This document shows, piece by piece, positions 26,089 through 35,097 of a stretch of DNA of 64,000 nucleotides; the first letter of the stretch is position 1, and every line of letters begins with the position of its first letter. Location: assembly GCA_045594645.1 (NCBI GenBank), contig JAZNYY010000029.1:1-64000 (forward strand), written 5' to 3'. The notes beneath the pieces were generated by a model. The model had not been told where the DNA came from, made no database searches, and saw nothing but the letters and a program-made list of their open reading frames with translations. The stretch is from Fimenecus sp045594645. Lineage in GTDB: Bacteria; Bacillota; Clostridia; Oscillospirales; Acutalibacteraceae. The position numbers were made by a program, and so were the translations under genes.

Positions 26089-27927
26089 GTGAACGAAAAA
26101 CTGCAAATTCTTCGTGAAAAAGCAATGAATTTGCCAATGACCCCCGGTGTTTATATTATGAAAAACAAGCAGGGTAAAATTATCTATATCGGCAAGGCTA
26201 AAAAGCTTAAAAACCGTGTGAGTCAGTATTTCGGCTCACAGAATAAGCACGCAATCAAGGTGCGTAAAATGGTTGAGAATGTTAATGATTTCGACTATAT
26301 TCTCACCGACAGCGAATTTGAAGCACTTGTTCTTGAAGCAAGCCTTATTAAGCAAAATCAACCTAAATACAATATTCTTTTAAAGGACGATAAGGGGTAT
26401 AGCTATATAAAAGTCACAAAAGGACCTTATCGTAAAATTTCTGCAGTGCTTCAAAAAGATGACGAAAATGCCGATTATATCGGTCCGTTTACAAGCTCAT
26501 ATTCGGTAAAACAGTCTGTTGATGAGGCAAATAAAATTTTCCGTCTTCCCCAATGCAACAAGAATTTCCCCAATGATTTTCGCAAGGGCAGACCTTGTCT
26601 TAATTACCATATAAATCGTTGTATGGGTGTGTGTACGGGTAAAATTTCTAAAATTGAATATGATGAGGCAGTAAGCAGTGCCCTTGATTTTCTTAATGGC
26701 GATATTACAAAGATAATTCGCGAATTAAAAGAAAAAATGAACGCCTGCGCCGAAAATCTTGACTTTGAAAATGCAGGTAAATACCGCGACCGTATCCGCG
26801 CAATTGAGAATATGCAGACAAAACAAAAGGTTGTAACCGATACGGGCGAAAGTAAAGATGTTTTTGCGGTTGCTACCAATGAAAAAGATATCTGTATTAT
26901 GGTTTTGCGTTATGATAAGGGAAGATTAACTGACAGCGAGCATTTCTTCTTTGATGCAGAAAAAATGGTTGAAAATGTCCGTTGCAATTTTCTTATTCAG
27001 TATTACGGAATGAACCGTGCAGTTCCTCAAAAAATCCTTGTTGATGAAGATTTTGAAGATATTGACCTCGTTGAACAGCACCTCACAAATGTAAGGGGCA
27101 AAAAATGCACAATAACTATTCCAAAACGAAGTGATGGGCTGAAGCTTGTAAATATGTGCCGTGAAAATGCCTTTGAAAAGCTTGCACAACGCAAGGGTAA
27201 AAAGGGTGGCGAAATCAAGGCTCTTGAAGAACTCCGCGAGCTTTTGGGAATGGACAAAGTTCCCGAATATATTGAGTCTTATGATATCTCCCATACCGGC
27301 GGTGAAGATAATGTGGCGGGTATGATAGTCTTTAAAAACGGCAGACCTTTAAAGCGTGCATACCGCACATTTAATATCAAATCCTTTACGGGACAAGATG
27401 ACTACGGCTCAATGCGAGAAGTCCTTGAACGCCGATTTAACGAATATCTTGCTCACAAGGACGAAAACGCAGAAGAAGGCTTCGGCAAAATGCCCGATTT
27501 AATACTCCTTGACGGCGGTAAAGGTCAGGTGAGTGCCGTAAAAGAAGTCCTTGATAAAATGAATATAGATGTTGCGCTTTTCGGAATGGTTAAAGACTCA
27601 AAACACAAAACCCGTGCAATTACAGGCGACGGCGGCGAAATCGCCATAAATTCAACCCGCAGTGTGTTCACTCTTGTGTCAGAAATTCAAGAAGAAGTCC
27701 ACAGATTTTCTGTTGGCTTTCACCACAAAAAGCACACGAAACGCGGTCTTGAATTATCACTCACAAAAATTGACGGCATAGGCGAAAAGAAAGCACAGGA
27801 ATTACTCAAAATCTTCAAAACAATCAAGGCTATAAAAGAGGCAACTGTTGAAGATTTAGAGCAGGTAAAGGGCATAAACCACGCTCTTGCCGAAAAAATT
27901 TATGAATTCTATAATAACGGTGAATAA
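26089..27927 (+). CDS. uvrC: Excinuclease ABC subunit C
   Basis: 612 residues, GTG start with ggtggtga upstream. N-terminal GIY-YIG nuclease domain (GVYIMKN...IIYIGKAKKLKNR), UVR motif (ENLDFENAGKYRDRI, near residue 220), central endonuclease domain with SYDISHTGG near residue 397 and C-terminal helix-hairpin-helix repeats. Makes both incisions in nucleotide excision repair. uvrA and uvrB are not in the window. TG-t-TACAAT (26014-26022) upstream could serve as an extended -10. Confidence 0.97.
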   Translation: MNEKLQILREKAMNLPMTPGVYIMKNKQGKIIYIGKAKKLKNRVSQYFGSQNKHAIKVRKMVENVNDFDYILTDSEFEALVLEASLIKQNQPKYNILLKDDKGYSYIKVTKGPYRKISAVLQKDDENADYIGPFTSSYSVKQSVDEANKIFRLPQCNKNFPNDFRKGRPCLNYHINRCMGVCTGKISKIEYDEAVSSALDFLNGDITKIIRELKEKMNACAENLDFENAGKYRDRIRAIENMQTKQKVVTDTGESKDVFAVATNEKDICIMVLRYDKGRLTDSEHFFFDAEKMVENVRCNFLIQYYGMNRAVPQKILVDEDFEDIDLVEQHLTNVRGKKCTITIPKRSDGLKLVNMCRENAFEKLAQRKGKKGGEIKALEELRELLGMDKVPEYIESYDISHTGGEDNVAGMIVFKNGRPLKRAYRTFNIKSFTGQDDYGSMREVLERRFNEYLAHKDENAEEGFGKMPDLILLDGGKGQVSAVKEVLDKMNIDVALFGMVKDSKHKTRAITGDGGEIAINSTRSVFTLVSEIQEEVHRFSVGFHHKKHTKRGLELSLTKIDGIGEKKAQELLKIFKTIKAIKEATVEDLEQVKGINHALAEKIYEFYNNGE

Positions 27928-27928
27928 T

Positions 27929-28588
27929 ATGATTGATACAATTATTTTTGACTTGGACGGAACACTTTTAAATACCCTTGAGGATTTAAAAGACAGCGTA
28001 AACTATGCACTCAAAAAGCAGAATTTTCCGCTTCGCACTTTAACTGAAATCCGTTCATTTGTAGGTAACGGAATTCGTCTTTTAATGGAGCGTTCAGTTC
28101 CCGAAAATACAAATGCCGATACCTTTGAAATCTGCTTTAAGGATTTTTGCGAGTATTACAAGGCTCATATGGAGGATAAAACAGCCCCATACGAGCATAT
28201 CAACGAAATGCTCACAAATATAAAAAAAGAGGGCTTTAAAACCGCAATCGTTACCAATAAAGCAGATTTTGCGGCGCAGGATTTGTGTAAAAGAATGTTC
28301 GGCGATACCATTGATTTGGTGGTTGGCAGTACAGACGACAGACCCAATAAGCCCGCCCCCGACGGAGTGTATTATGCCCTTGAAATATTGGGAAGTAAGC
28401 TTGAAAATACAGTTTTTGTAGGCGACGCAGATACAGATATTTTAACCGCAAATAACGCAGGACTTGACTCAATCGGCGTGCTTTGGGGATTTCGTGACCG
28501 CGAAGTAATTGAAAAAGAGGGCGCAAAATATATCGTTTCAACGGTGAAAGACCTCGAAAAACTGCTTATTTCCTTGAAAAATGGTTGA
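27929..28588 (+). CDS. HAD-superfamily phosphatase (phosphoglycolate phosphatase-like)
   Basis: 219 residues. The nucleophile motif is FDLDGTLLNT (residues 7-16), motif II is AIVTNKADF, and motifs III/IV are KPAPDG and FVGDADTDI. The alpha-helical cap after motif I and overall length fit the Gph group, whose members hydrolyse 2-phosphoglycolate, but HAD substrates cannot be told from sequence alone. It starts one base after uvrC and is surely co-transcribed. Confidence 0.88.
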   Translation: MIDTIIFDLDGTLLNTLEDLKDSVNYALKKQNFPLRTLTEIRSFVGNGIRLLMERSVPENTNADTFEICFKDFCEYYKAHMEDKTAPYEHINEMLTNIKKEGFKTAIVTNKADFAAQDLCKRMFGDTIDLVVGSTDDRPNKPAPDGVYYALEILGSKLENTVFVGDADTDILTANNAGLDSIGVLWGFRDREVIEKEGAKYIVSTVKDLEKLLISLKNG

Positions 28589-28613
28589 TTTTTCTGAAAA
28601 AAGCATAAAAAAT

Positions 28614-28642
28614 TTGACAAATAGCTATAAAAATGCGATAAT
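28614..28642 (+). promoter_or_regulatory. SigmaA-type promoter of rsmD-coaD
   Basis: TTGACA (28614-28619), 17 bases, GATAAT (28637-28642). Confidence 0.55.
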
Positions 28643-28671
28643 AATATGTACTGACAAAATGGAGTGAATGT

Positions 28672-29211
28672 ATGAGAGTAATCACAGGCGAGGCAAGAGG
28701 CAGAAAACTCATTACTTTAGAGGGTGAGGATGTCCGTCCTACTACCGACAGAGTTAAAGAGGGTATGTTCAATATTATTCAGTTTGACCTCGAGGGCGCC
28801 TCAGTTCTTGACTTGTTCGCAGGCTCAGGTCAATTAGGCATTGAGGCATTAAGCCGAGGCGCAAAGCACTGTACCTTTGTTGACTCTTCCACAAAATCAA
28901 TTGATGTGGTAAAACAAAATCTTAAAACCGTGGGCTTTGAAAAAAGAGCAAGCGTTTTCTGTGGCGACAGTAAAATGTATATCACACTCAGTCGCGACAA
29001 ATTTGACATCGCTCTTTTAGACCCGCCTTATCATAAGAACATTATTGATAGTGTTTTACCTGCTGTTGCGGAAAAAATGACCGACTACGGTGTAATACTT
29101 TGCGAAAGTGCACTTGACGAAACCTTACCCGAGAGTGCAGGCGAGTTTTCACTGTATCGTGAATACAGATACGGTAAGATTAAAATTACCGCATACAGAA
29201 AGAATAAGTGA
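28672..29211 (+). CDS. rsmD: 16S rRNA (guanine-966-N2)-methyltransferase RsmD
   Basis: 179 residues. Start region MRVITGEARGRKL is typical. The SAM-binding motif VLDLFAGSGQLGIEALSRGA and catalytic LLDPPYHK (NPPY-type) motif are present. Directly followed by coaD, the widespread rsmD-coaD pairing. Confidence 0.95.
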   Translation: MRVITGEARGRKLITLEGEDVRPTTDRVKEGMFNIIQFDLEGASVLDLFAGSGQLGIEALSRGAKHCTFVDSSTKSIDVVKQNLKTVGFEKRASVFCGDSKMYITLSRDKFDIALLDPPYHKNIIDSVLPAVAEKMTDYGVILCESALDETLPESAGEFSLYREYRYGKIKITAYRKNK

Positions 29212-29216
29212 TAAAA

Positions 29217-29711
29217 ATGAAAACCGTAATTTGTCCCGGTAGCTTTGACCCTGTTACTAACGGACATCTCGATATTATTGACAGAAGTGCTTCTCTTTTT
29301 GACAAGGTTATCGTTGTTGTAATGAAAAACCCTGCAAAAACTAATTTCTGCTTTTCTCCCGAAGAGCGTGCAGAGCTTATCCGCCGTTGCACAAAGGATA
29401 TTCCGAATGTTGAGGTGGATATTTACGAGGGGCTCTTGGCGGAATATGCAAAGCAAAAGGGCGCCGTTGCCGTTGTTAAAGGGCTTCGTGCTGTGTCAGA
29501 CTTTGAATATGAATTTCAGCAGGCACAGATGAATAAAAAACTCAATAGTGAGCTTGAAACCGTGTTTATCAACACAAGAGTTGAAAATCTTTATTTAAGC
29601 TCAAGTGCAGTTAAGCAAATTTGCGAATTGGGCGGGGATATAAGTGATTTCGTTCCCGAGATAATTCGTGATGATATAGTAAAAAGAATTAAAAGAGGTG
29701 TGAGCAAATGA
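29217..29711 (+). CDS. coaD: Phosphopantetheine adenylyltransferase
   Basis: 164 residues, the penultimate step of coenzyme A synthesis. The nucleotidyltransferase HxGH motif is TNGHLD (residues 15-20), after the usual CPGSFDPVT start; the ISSSxVR-type motif appears as LSSSAVKQI. The ATG at 29217 gives the expected N-terminus; a GTG overlapping the rsmD stop lies three codons upstream. The stop overlaps the next start (ATGA). Confidence 0.96.
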   Translation: MKTVICPGSFDPVTNGHLDIIDRSASLFDKVIVVVMKNPAKTNFCFSPEERAELIRRCTKDIPNVEVDIYEGLLAEYAKQKGAVAVVKGLRAVSDFEYEFQQAQMNKKLNSELETVFINTRVENLYLSSSAVKQICELGGDISDFVPEIIRDDIVKRIKRGVSK

Positions 29712-30241
29712 CAATAGAAAGCTTACTCGAAGAAATCGAAACCATACTTGAAGAAGGTAAAACAGTTCCCTTTACATCAAACCTTTTGGTAGATGCAGGG
29801 GCAATCAAAACAGCCATTGAGGATATCAGACTTAATATGCCCGATGAGCTTATGCAGGCAAGAAAAATCGCTTCAGAGAGAAAAGAAATTCTTGCAGGTG
29901 CTCAGGACAGTGCCGATAAAATTATCGAAAAGGCACATTTAAGAGCAAAAGAGATTATTTCTGAAGACGAAATTACCCGCGGTGCAGAGGCACAGGCAGC
30001 AGAAATTCTTCAGCAGGCAAGACAGAATGCAACAGAAATCGTTGAGCAGGCAAGACAGAGTGCTACTGAGCTTACAGAACAGGCAAGAAACTGGTCAAAA
30101 GAAATGCGTCAGAGTGCAAGCGAATATGTTGAAAGCATCGTAGCAGTTGCTGACGAAACTCTTACAAATTCAGTAAACGAAATCCGTCGCGCTCGTCAGC
30201 ATCTTCGTGCTGCTTCACAGTCAAAACGCATTGACGAATAA
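29708..30241 (+). CDS. Coiled-coil protein of unknown function
   Basis: 177 residues, nearly all helical. The middle (about 70-150) is a repetitive Ala/Gln/Glu coiled coil with imperfect repeats AEILQQARQNATEIV / EQARQSATELT, resembling the stalks of ATP synthase b or V-type H subunits, and somewhat like DivIVA-type proteins. It follows coaD with a 4-base overlap, an arrangement I recall in other Clostridia. Function is not known; no membrane segment. Confidence 0.8.
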   Translation: MTIESLLEEIETILEEGKTVPFTSNLLVDAGAIKTAIEDIRLNMPDELMQARKIASERKEILAGAQDSADKIIEKAHLRAKEIISEDEITRGAEAQAAEILQQARQNATEIVEQARQSATELTEQARNWSKEMRQSASEYVESIVAVADETLTNSVNEIRRARQHLRAASQSKRIDE

Positions 30242-30303
30242 ATAGGTCTATTTTTATTGATGACCTTATAAAGAGTTATAATAAAAATATAATATTATAA
30301 TTT

Positions 30304-30349
30304 AACACCTCGCCGCATATTTATTTATATAAAATGTGTTCGAGGTGTT
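30304..30349 (+). promoter_or_regulatory. Hairpin containing the Shine-Dalgarno of the next gene
   Basis: AACACCTCG (30304-30312) pairs perfectly with CGAGGTGTT (30341-30349); further pairing extends inward. The 3' arm holds GAGGTG, the SD of the gene starting at 30355. It could hide the SD, or act as a leaky terminator after the coiled-coil gene. Confidence 0.55.
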
Positions 30350-30354
30350 TATCT

Positions 30355-30828
30355 ATGTTTGTATATTCCGTAAAGTCAAAGCATTTTAAAGTGATTTTGC
30401 TTTTGCTTTTTGTGGTGTTTACGGTAATTTCTCTCTTTGTCTTATCCCGCGACAGCGCACAGACGGGCAAAGGGGATGATGTAACCTTAAAAGCGTCAAC
30501 TCACGAAGAAAGAATGGCGTTTCTTTCACAATACGGCTGGGAAATCGACGAAGAGCCCGTTGAGGTTCGTGAGGTCATAATTCCCGAAGAATTTGACGAT
30601 ACCTACACCGCCTATAATGAAATTCAAAAAAAGCAGGGCTTTGATTTGAGTGTTTATGCGGGTGTGCGCGTAAAACGGTGGACTTATACAGTAAAAAATT
30701 ATACGGGCTATGAAAATAAAGAGTGCATTCTCGCCAATGTTCTCGTCTATGACGGACTTGTAGTGGGCGGTGACATTTGTTCCGTTGAACTTGACGGATT
30801 TATGCACGGATTTCAAAGGATAAATTAA
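30355..30828 (+). CDS. DUF4830 domain protein, membrane anchored
   Basis: 157 residues from the ATG chosen by GAGGTG 7 bases upstream. One N-terminal membrane segment (about residues 8-30), then a small outside domain with MAFLSQYGWEID, VIIPEEFDDTY and NVLVYDGLVVGGDICSVELDG, which I recognise as the DUF4830 pattern found in Clostridia. Function unknown. Its stop overlaps the following pseudouridine synthase by one base. Confidence 0.78.
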   Translation: MFVYSVKSKHFKVILLLLFVVFTVISLFVLSRDSAQTGKGDDVTLKASTHEERMAFLSQYGWEIDEEPVEVREVIIPEEFDDTYTAYNEIQKKQGFDLSVYAGVRVKRWTYTVKNYTGYENKECILANVLVYDGLVVGGDICSVELDGFMHGFQRIN

Positions 30829-31541
30829 TGGAAAGACTTGATAAAATTCTCGCTTCTCAGGGTACATTATCCCGAAAAGATGTTAAAGAAATAATCAAAA
30901 AGGGTAGAGTTACATTAAACGGCAAGGTCGTGCGCGACAGTGCCGTTAAAATTGATGCCGAAAAGGACAAGGTCTGCCTTGACGGTGAAGAAATATTCCT
31001 CAAAAAGCATATTTATATAATGCTCAATAAACCGCAGGGTGTTGTGTCTGCAAGCGATAGCGATACAGACGAAACCGTAGTTGATTTAGTACCCGATGAG
31101 CTTTATCGTAAAGGTCTTTTCCCCGCAGGCAGACTTGATAAAGATACAACGGGCTTTGTGCTAATAACTGACGACGGTGAATTCGCCCACAGAATTCTTT
31201 CCCCCAAAAATCATATTTTCAAAACATATCTTGCCCGACTCGACCATTCGTTAACTGAAAGTGATATAAAGCTTATTGAAAGCGGAATAACTCTCGCTGA
31301 CGGGACAACCCTTAAAGAAGCAAAGCTTGAAATCGTTGAAGAAGGGGAAAGTCCTCTCGTTAAAATTATGATTTGCGAGGGTAAATACCATCAGGTAAAA
31401 AGAATGTTTGCCGCGGCAGGTAATAAGGTGGTTATGCTTCACCGTTCTAAAATGGGCGATTTAGACCTTGATGACACTTTAAAAGCGGGTGAATGCCGCG
31501 AAATTACCCCCGATGAACTCAAAAAAGTAGAAAAGAAATAA
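30828..31541 (+). CDS. rRNA pseudouridine synthase (RsuA/RluB family)
   Basis: 237 residues. N-terminal S4 RNA-binding domain (ERLDKILASQGTLSRKDVKEIIKKGRV) and catalytic domain with GRLDKDTTGFVLITDDG, which contains the catalytic Asp. The size and lack of a long tail fit RsuA, which modifies U516 of 16S rRNA, but the exact site is inferred. Translationally coupled to the DUF4830 gene (TAATG overlap). Confidence 0.9.
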   Translation: MERLDKILASQGTLSRKDVKEIIKKGRVTLNGKVVRDSAVKIDAEKDKVCLDGEEIFLKKHIYIMLNKPQGVVSASDSDTDETVVDLVPDELYRKGLFPAGRLDKDTTGFVLITDDGEFAHRILSPKNHIFKTYLARLDHSLTESDIKLIESGITLADGTTLKEAKLEIVEEGESPLVKIMICEGKYHQVKRMFAAAGNKVVMLHRSKMGDLDLDDTLKAGECREITPDELKKVEKK

Positions 31542-31667
31542 TTTTTTCGTCATTTTTAACAATGAAAAATTCGTCTTGAAAACGGCTTAAATGCGTGGAA
31601 TAACCAAAAATTTCGTCAATTTTTGTGAAAAATGTTTGAAAAAAATCAAAAAATATAAAAAATGCCC

Positions 31668-31696
31668 TTGCAAAAACGGGTTTTATTGTGTAAAAT
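31668..31696 (+). promoter_or_regulatory. SigmaA-type promoter of the PucR-like regulator
   Basis: TTGCAA (31668-31673), 17 bases, TAAAAT (31691-31696), the same hexamers as the ftsZ promoter. The rest of the 199-base gap is AT-rich with nothing else evident. Confidence 0.6.
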
Positions 31697-31740
31697 ACAT
31701 AGTATCTTAATTGTGATTTTGTCTAAAAGGTGGTATAACA

Positions 31741-32826
31741 ATGTCAAACAGATTGTTTCAGGGAATAGTTCATCAGATGATTGATGTTATCGACAGAACT
31801 TTCGGCGTAATTGATGAAACAGGCACTGTTATTTCCTGCAGTGAGTTAGGTCGAATCGGTGAGGTTCAGTCTCATGCTGTTAACGAAGTTTTTGCTTCAT
31901 CAGACTTAACTGTTGCTGACGGATATACATATAAGCTTTTCGGCGGCCCAATGCACCCCGAATATGCAGTTTTTGTTGAGGGTGACGATGAAATGGCAAG
32001 CCGTTATGTTGCGGTGCTTTCTGTGTCACTTGCAACAATCAAGCAGTATTATGACGAAAAATATGACCGCAGTAACTTTATCAAGAATGTAATTCTCGAT
32101 AATATTCTCCCCGGCGATATTTATATTAAAGCTCGTGAGCTCCATTTCAATAACGATGTTACCCGCGTTGTTCTTCTTATCAGAATTACAGAAAAGAACG
32201 ATGTTTCCGTTTTCGATGTTATTCAGGATTTGTTCCCTGATAAGACCAAGGATTTCGTAATTAACATTAACGAAACAGATATTGCCCTTGTTAAAGAGGT
32301 TAAGAGCAATATCGAAACTAAAGACCTTGAAAAGCTTGCACGCTCAATTGCTGACTCTCTCGGCACAGAGTATTATACTCATGTTCTCGTTGGTATCGGT
32401 ACAACAATTGATACAATCAAGGATTTGGCTCGTTCATTCCGTGAGGCTCAGGTTTCACTTGAGGTAGGTAAGGTGTTCGATACTGAAAAAACAATCGTAA
32501 GCTACGATAATCTCGGTATCGCAAGACTTATTTATCAACTTCCTACAACTCTTTGTGAGATGTTCCTTCGCGAAATCTTCAAGCGCGGTTCAATTGAAAG
32601 TCTTGACCACGAAACTCTCTTTACAATTCAGAAGTTCTTTGAAAATAACCTCAATGTTTCTGAAACATCAAGAAAGCTTTTCGTTCACAGAAATACTCTT
32701 GTGTATCGTCTTGAAAAGATTAAAAAGCTCACAGGTCTTGACCTTCGCGAATTTGACGACGCAATCGTGTTCAAAGTAGCATTGATGGTTAAGAAGTATC
32801 TTGATGCTAATCCAATTAAATATTAA
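31741..32826 (+). CDS. PucR/CdaR-type transcriptional regulator
   Basis: 361 residues. The N-terminal 130 residues form a sensory domain with GVIDETGTVISCSELGRIGE. The middle resembles the GGDEF-like domain of CdaR proteins, and the C-terminus is the PucR helix-turn-helix: NLNVSETSRKLFVHRNTLVYRL, then the TGLDLREFDDA end. Family members sense metabolites; the ligand and targets are unknown here. The N-terminal sequence resembles regulators placed near ftsEX in related Clostridia. Followed by a strong terminator. Confidence 0.85.
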   Translation: MSNRLFQGIVHQMIDVIDRTFGVIDETGTVISCSELGRIGEVQSHAVNEVFASSDLTVADGYTYKLFGGPMHPEYAVFVEGDDEMASRYVAVLSVSLATIKQYYDEKYDRSNFIKNVILDNILPGDIYIKARELHFNNDVTRVVLLIRITEKNDVSVFDVIQDLFPDKTKDFVININETDIALVKEVKSNIETKDLEKLARSIADSLGTEYYTHVLVGIGTTIDTIKDLARSFREAQVSLEVGKVFDTEKTIVSYDNLGIARLIYQLPTTLCEMFLREIFKRGSIESLDHETLFTIQKFFENNLNVSETSRKLFVHRNTLVYRLEKIKKLTGLDLREFDDAIVFKVALMVKKYLDANPIKY

Positions 32827-32836
32827 AACCGTTTAT

Positions 32837-32862
32837 GGCAGGGTAACAAACCCTGCCTTTTT
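32837..32862 (+). terminator. Terminator of the PucR-like gene
   Basis: GGCAGGG-TAACAAA-CCCTGCC followed by TTTTT. Confidence 0.9.
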
Positions 32863-32916
32863 CATTCCACAACAAATTTGAAATTGTCTGACTCATTGAT
32901 ATGGTTATGTAATCTT

Positions 32917-32941
32917 GTAGGGGCGATTCACGAATCGCCCG
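32917..32941 (+). repeat. Type B palindromic element
   Basis: GTAGGGGCGATTC then GAATCGCCCG around a 2-base centre; GGGCGATT/AATCGCCC pair perfectly. Confidence 0.7.
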
Positions 32942-32958
32942 TTTGTAGTTTAATCCTT

Positions 32959-32986
32959 CATTTTACACTTTGCATTTTACATTTTG
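32959..32986 (+). repeat. 14-base tandem repeat, two copies
   Basis: CATTTTACACTTTG directly followed by CATTTTACATTTTG (13 of 14 identical), with a partial third CATTT. It lies 17 bases after the type B element. Confidence 0.6.
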
Positions 32987-33119
32987 CATTTCGACAAACT
33001 CCCAATTTATAAAAGCAACCAATATATAAACTAGTCTTTATTTCCTTGTATAAATTAAATAATAAAATATATTTTTATTTGTACAAATCGCCGATAAATG
33101 TTAACTTTTCTTAAAAACC

Positions 33120-33148
33120 GCGACAAACACAATATTTTGTGGTATAAT
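33120..33148 (+). promoter_or_regulatory. Extended -10 promoter of ftsEX
   Basis: TGgTATAAT (TATAAT at 33143-33148) with a weak -35 GCGACA (33120-33125) at 17 bases. Confidence 0.55.
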
Positions 33149-33235
33149 GATACCAACTATTAGTTATGATGTATAACTATGGGTATAAATAGTTAAAATC
33201 AGAAGTTAAAATACATAAAGGATAAGGTGCATATT

Positions 33236-34189
33236 GTGATTGAATTCAAAAATGTTTCAAAAACATATGAAAACGGTACGCACGCACTTAATAATGTCTC
33301 AATTAAAATAAAAGACGGTGAATTCGTCTTTATTGTTGGTTCTTCAGGTGCGGGTAAAAGTACATTTCTCAAAATTATTATGCGTGAACAGGTTCCCGAT
33401 AACGGCTCTGTTGTTGTAAATAATTATAATCTAAACAAAATCAAGAAAAAGGATATTCCGAAGTTCCGCAGAACAATGGGTATCGTTTTTCAGGATTTCC
33501 GTCTTATTCCTAATATGACGGTTTATGATAATGTTGCATTTGCAATGCGTGTTATCGGCGCAAAAGAAAAAGAAATCCGTAAAAGAGTTCCATATGTGTT
33601 GAGCCTTGTTGGTCTTACCTCAAAAGCACGCCAGCTCCCGACACAGCTTTCGGGTGGTGAACAGCAGAGAGTGGCTCTTGCCCGTGCACTTGTCAATAAT
33701 GCAGGTGTTATTATCGCGGACGAGCCCACGGGTAATATCGACCCCGAAATGTCTTACGAAATTGTTGATTTGCTCAACCATATCAATGCGAACGGCACAA
33801 CAGTTGTAATGGTAACTCACGAGCACGAGCTTGTTCGTCGTTTTAACCACCGTGTAATCACAATACATAAGGGTGAGGTTATCTCTGACACTGCTGAAAA
33901 ATATCAGTCAGATACGCCTGTTGAAACTAAGGAAGAAGAGCACAAGCCCGAAACAAAGGAAGAATTAATGCAGGCGGCAGAGGCAGAAATCGAAGCAAAG
34001 GTTGAACAGCTTCGTGAAGAGGTTAAATCTGCCGATGTAATTGAAAAGAAACAGAATAACAGCTTCTATGAACAGCCCAACAGCGATAAAGAGCTTGAGG
34101 AGTTTATGAGAAATTACGGTATTGAGGATATTGATTATTCAAAATATCTTGATGACATAACTGAAGAGAACGGGGGTGACGCTCAATGA
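33236..34189 (+). CDS. ftsE: Cell division ABC transporter ATPase FtsE, with long C-terminal extension
   Basis: 317 residues from GTG at 33236, which has aagg 8 bases upstream and gives the usual MIEFKNVSKTY start (another GTG lies at 33227). Walker A GSSGAGKST, signature LSGGEQQR and Walker B VIIADEPTG are intact. FtsE with FtsX controls septal peptidoglycan hydrolases. The catalytic domain ends near residue 222; about 95 further residues, acidic and probably coiled coil then disordered, exceed the usual length of about 228. ftsX follows with a 4-base overlap. Confidence 0.95.
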   Translation: MIEFKNVSKTYENGTHALNNVSIKIKDGEFVFIVGSSGAGKSTFLKIIMREQVPDNGSVVVNNYNLNKIKKKDIPKFRRTMGIVFQDFRLIPNMTVYDNVAFAMRVIGAKEKEIRKRVPYVLSLVGLTSKARQLPTQLSGGEQQRVALARALVNNAGVIIADEPTGNIDPEMSYEIVDLLNHINANGTTVVMVTHEHELVRRFNHRVITIHKGEVISDTAEKYQSDTPVETKEEEHKPETKEELMQAAEAEIEAKVEQLREEVKSADVIEKKQNNSFYEQPNSDKELEEFMRNYGIEDIDYSKYLDDITEENGGDAQ

Positions 34190-35097
34190 AAGGTGCAAGC
34201 TTAAAGTATCTCACCAAAGAGGGCTTCCGCAATGTGTGGGTTAACCGACTTATGTCATTGGCGTCAGTTTCAGTTCTTATGGCGTGTCTTGTAATTATAG
34301 GCCTCGGCTCAATGATATTCTTCAATATTAATGCACTTCTCGACACTGTTGAAAGTCAGAATGTTATTATGGTCTATTTTGAAGACGGCACAACTGACGA
34401 ACAGCTTGAAAATGCAAACACACAGATTAAGAATATGGCAAATGTTCAAGAGTGTACTTTCGTTTCAAAAGAAGAGGCGTTTGAAGAGTATATGTCATCA
34501 AAGGGTGAGGAAGAAGCAGTTCTTTTCGAAGGGCTTGATGAAAACCCTATGCCCGACGGCTACAGAGTTGTTGTAAAAGACCTTAATCTATTTAAAACAA
34601 CCGTTGATGAGCTTTGGAAGATTGAAAATGTTGAGTCAATACGCGAAAACAGTGATATTGCAGAGAAGTTGCTTGATATAAGACAAGCAGTAACCATTGT
34701 CATCGCAGGTATGGTAGGACTTCTCTTTATTGTTTCGCTGTTCATTATTTCAAATACAATCCGTATCACAATGTTCTCGCGTAAGCTTGAAATCAGCATT
34801 ATGAAAGCGGTTGGCGCTACAAATTGGTTTATCCGCTGGCCCTTTATGATTGAGGGTATGCTTCTCGGTATTATTTCGGGGCTTCTCTCATTTGGTGTTC
34901 TTGCCGGACTTTATCAGGGTATGGTTTATGTGTTCAAGGATATGCTGTCATTGTTCACACCTGTAGGTTTCGGCGAATACGCAGGTTATATTCTCTTAAT
35001 CTTTATGGGAATCGGTATTTTCACAGGTTCATTCGGCAGCCTTATTTCAATGGGCAAATATCTTAAAGAGCAGGGGAGTGTTGTAAGTGAAGATTAG
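34186..35097 (+). CDS. ftsX: Cell division permease FtsX
   Basis: 303 residues with four membrane segments: one near residues 25-50, then an extracellular domain (about 51-165) of FtsX type (VESQNVIMVYFEDG...), then three segments in the FtsX/MacB permease domain (about 170-290) with KLEISIMKAVGATNWFIRWPF. The extracellular domain couples ATP hydrolysis by FtsE to a wall hydrolase. Overlaps both ftsE and the LytM-factor gene. Confidence 0.95.
   Translation: MKGASLKYLTKEGFRNVWVNRLMSLASVSVLMACLVIIGLGSMIFFNINALLDTVESQNVIMVYFEDGTTDEQLENANTQIKNMANVQECTFVSKEEAFEEYMSSKGEEEAVLFEGLDENPMPDGYRVVVKDLNLFKTTVDELWKIENVESIRENSDIAEKLLDIRQAVTIVIAGMVGLLFIVSLFIISNTIRITMFSRKLEISIMKAVGATNWFIRWPFMIEGMLLGIISGLLSFGVLAGLYQGMVYVFKDMLSLFTPVGFGEYAGYILLIFMGIGIFTGSFGSLISMGKYLKEQGSVVSED

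Larger units (their letters stand above)
32827..33235 (+). other. 409-base intergenic region before ftsE
   Basis: Holds, in order, a terminator (32837), a type B palindrome (32917), a short tandem repeat (32959), about 130 bases of plain AT-rich sequence, and the ftsE promoter (33120). No ORF or RNA gene was recognised. Confidence 0.7.
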
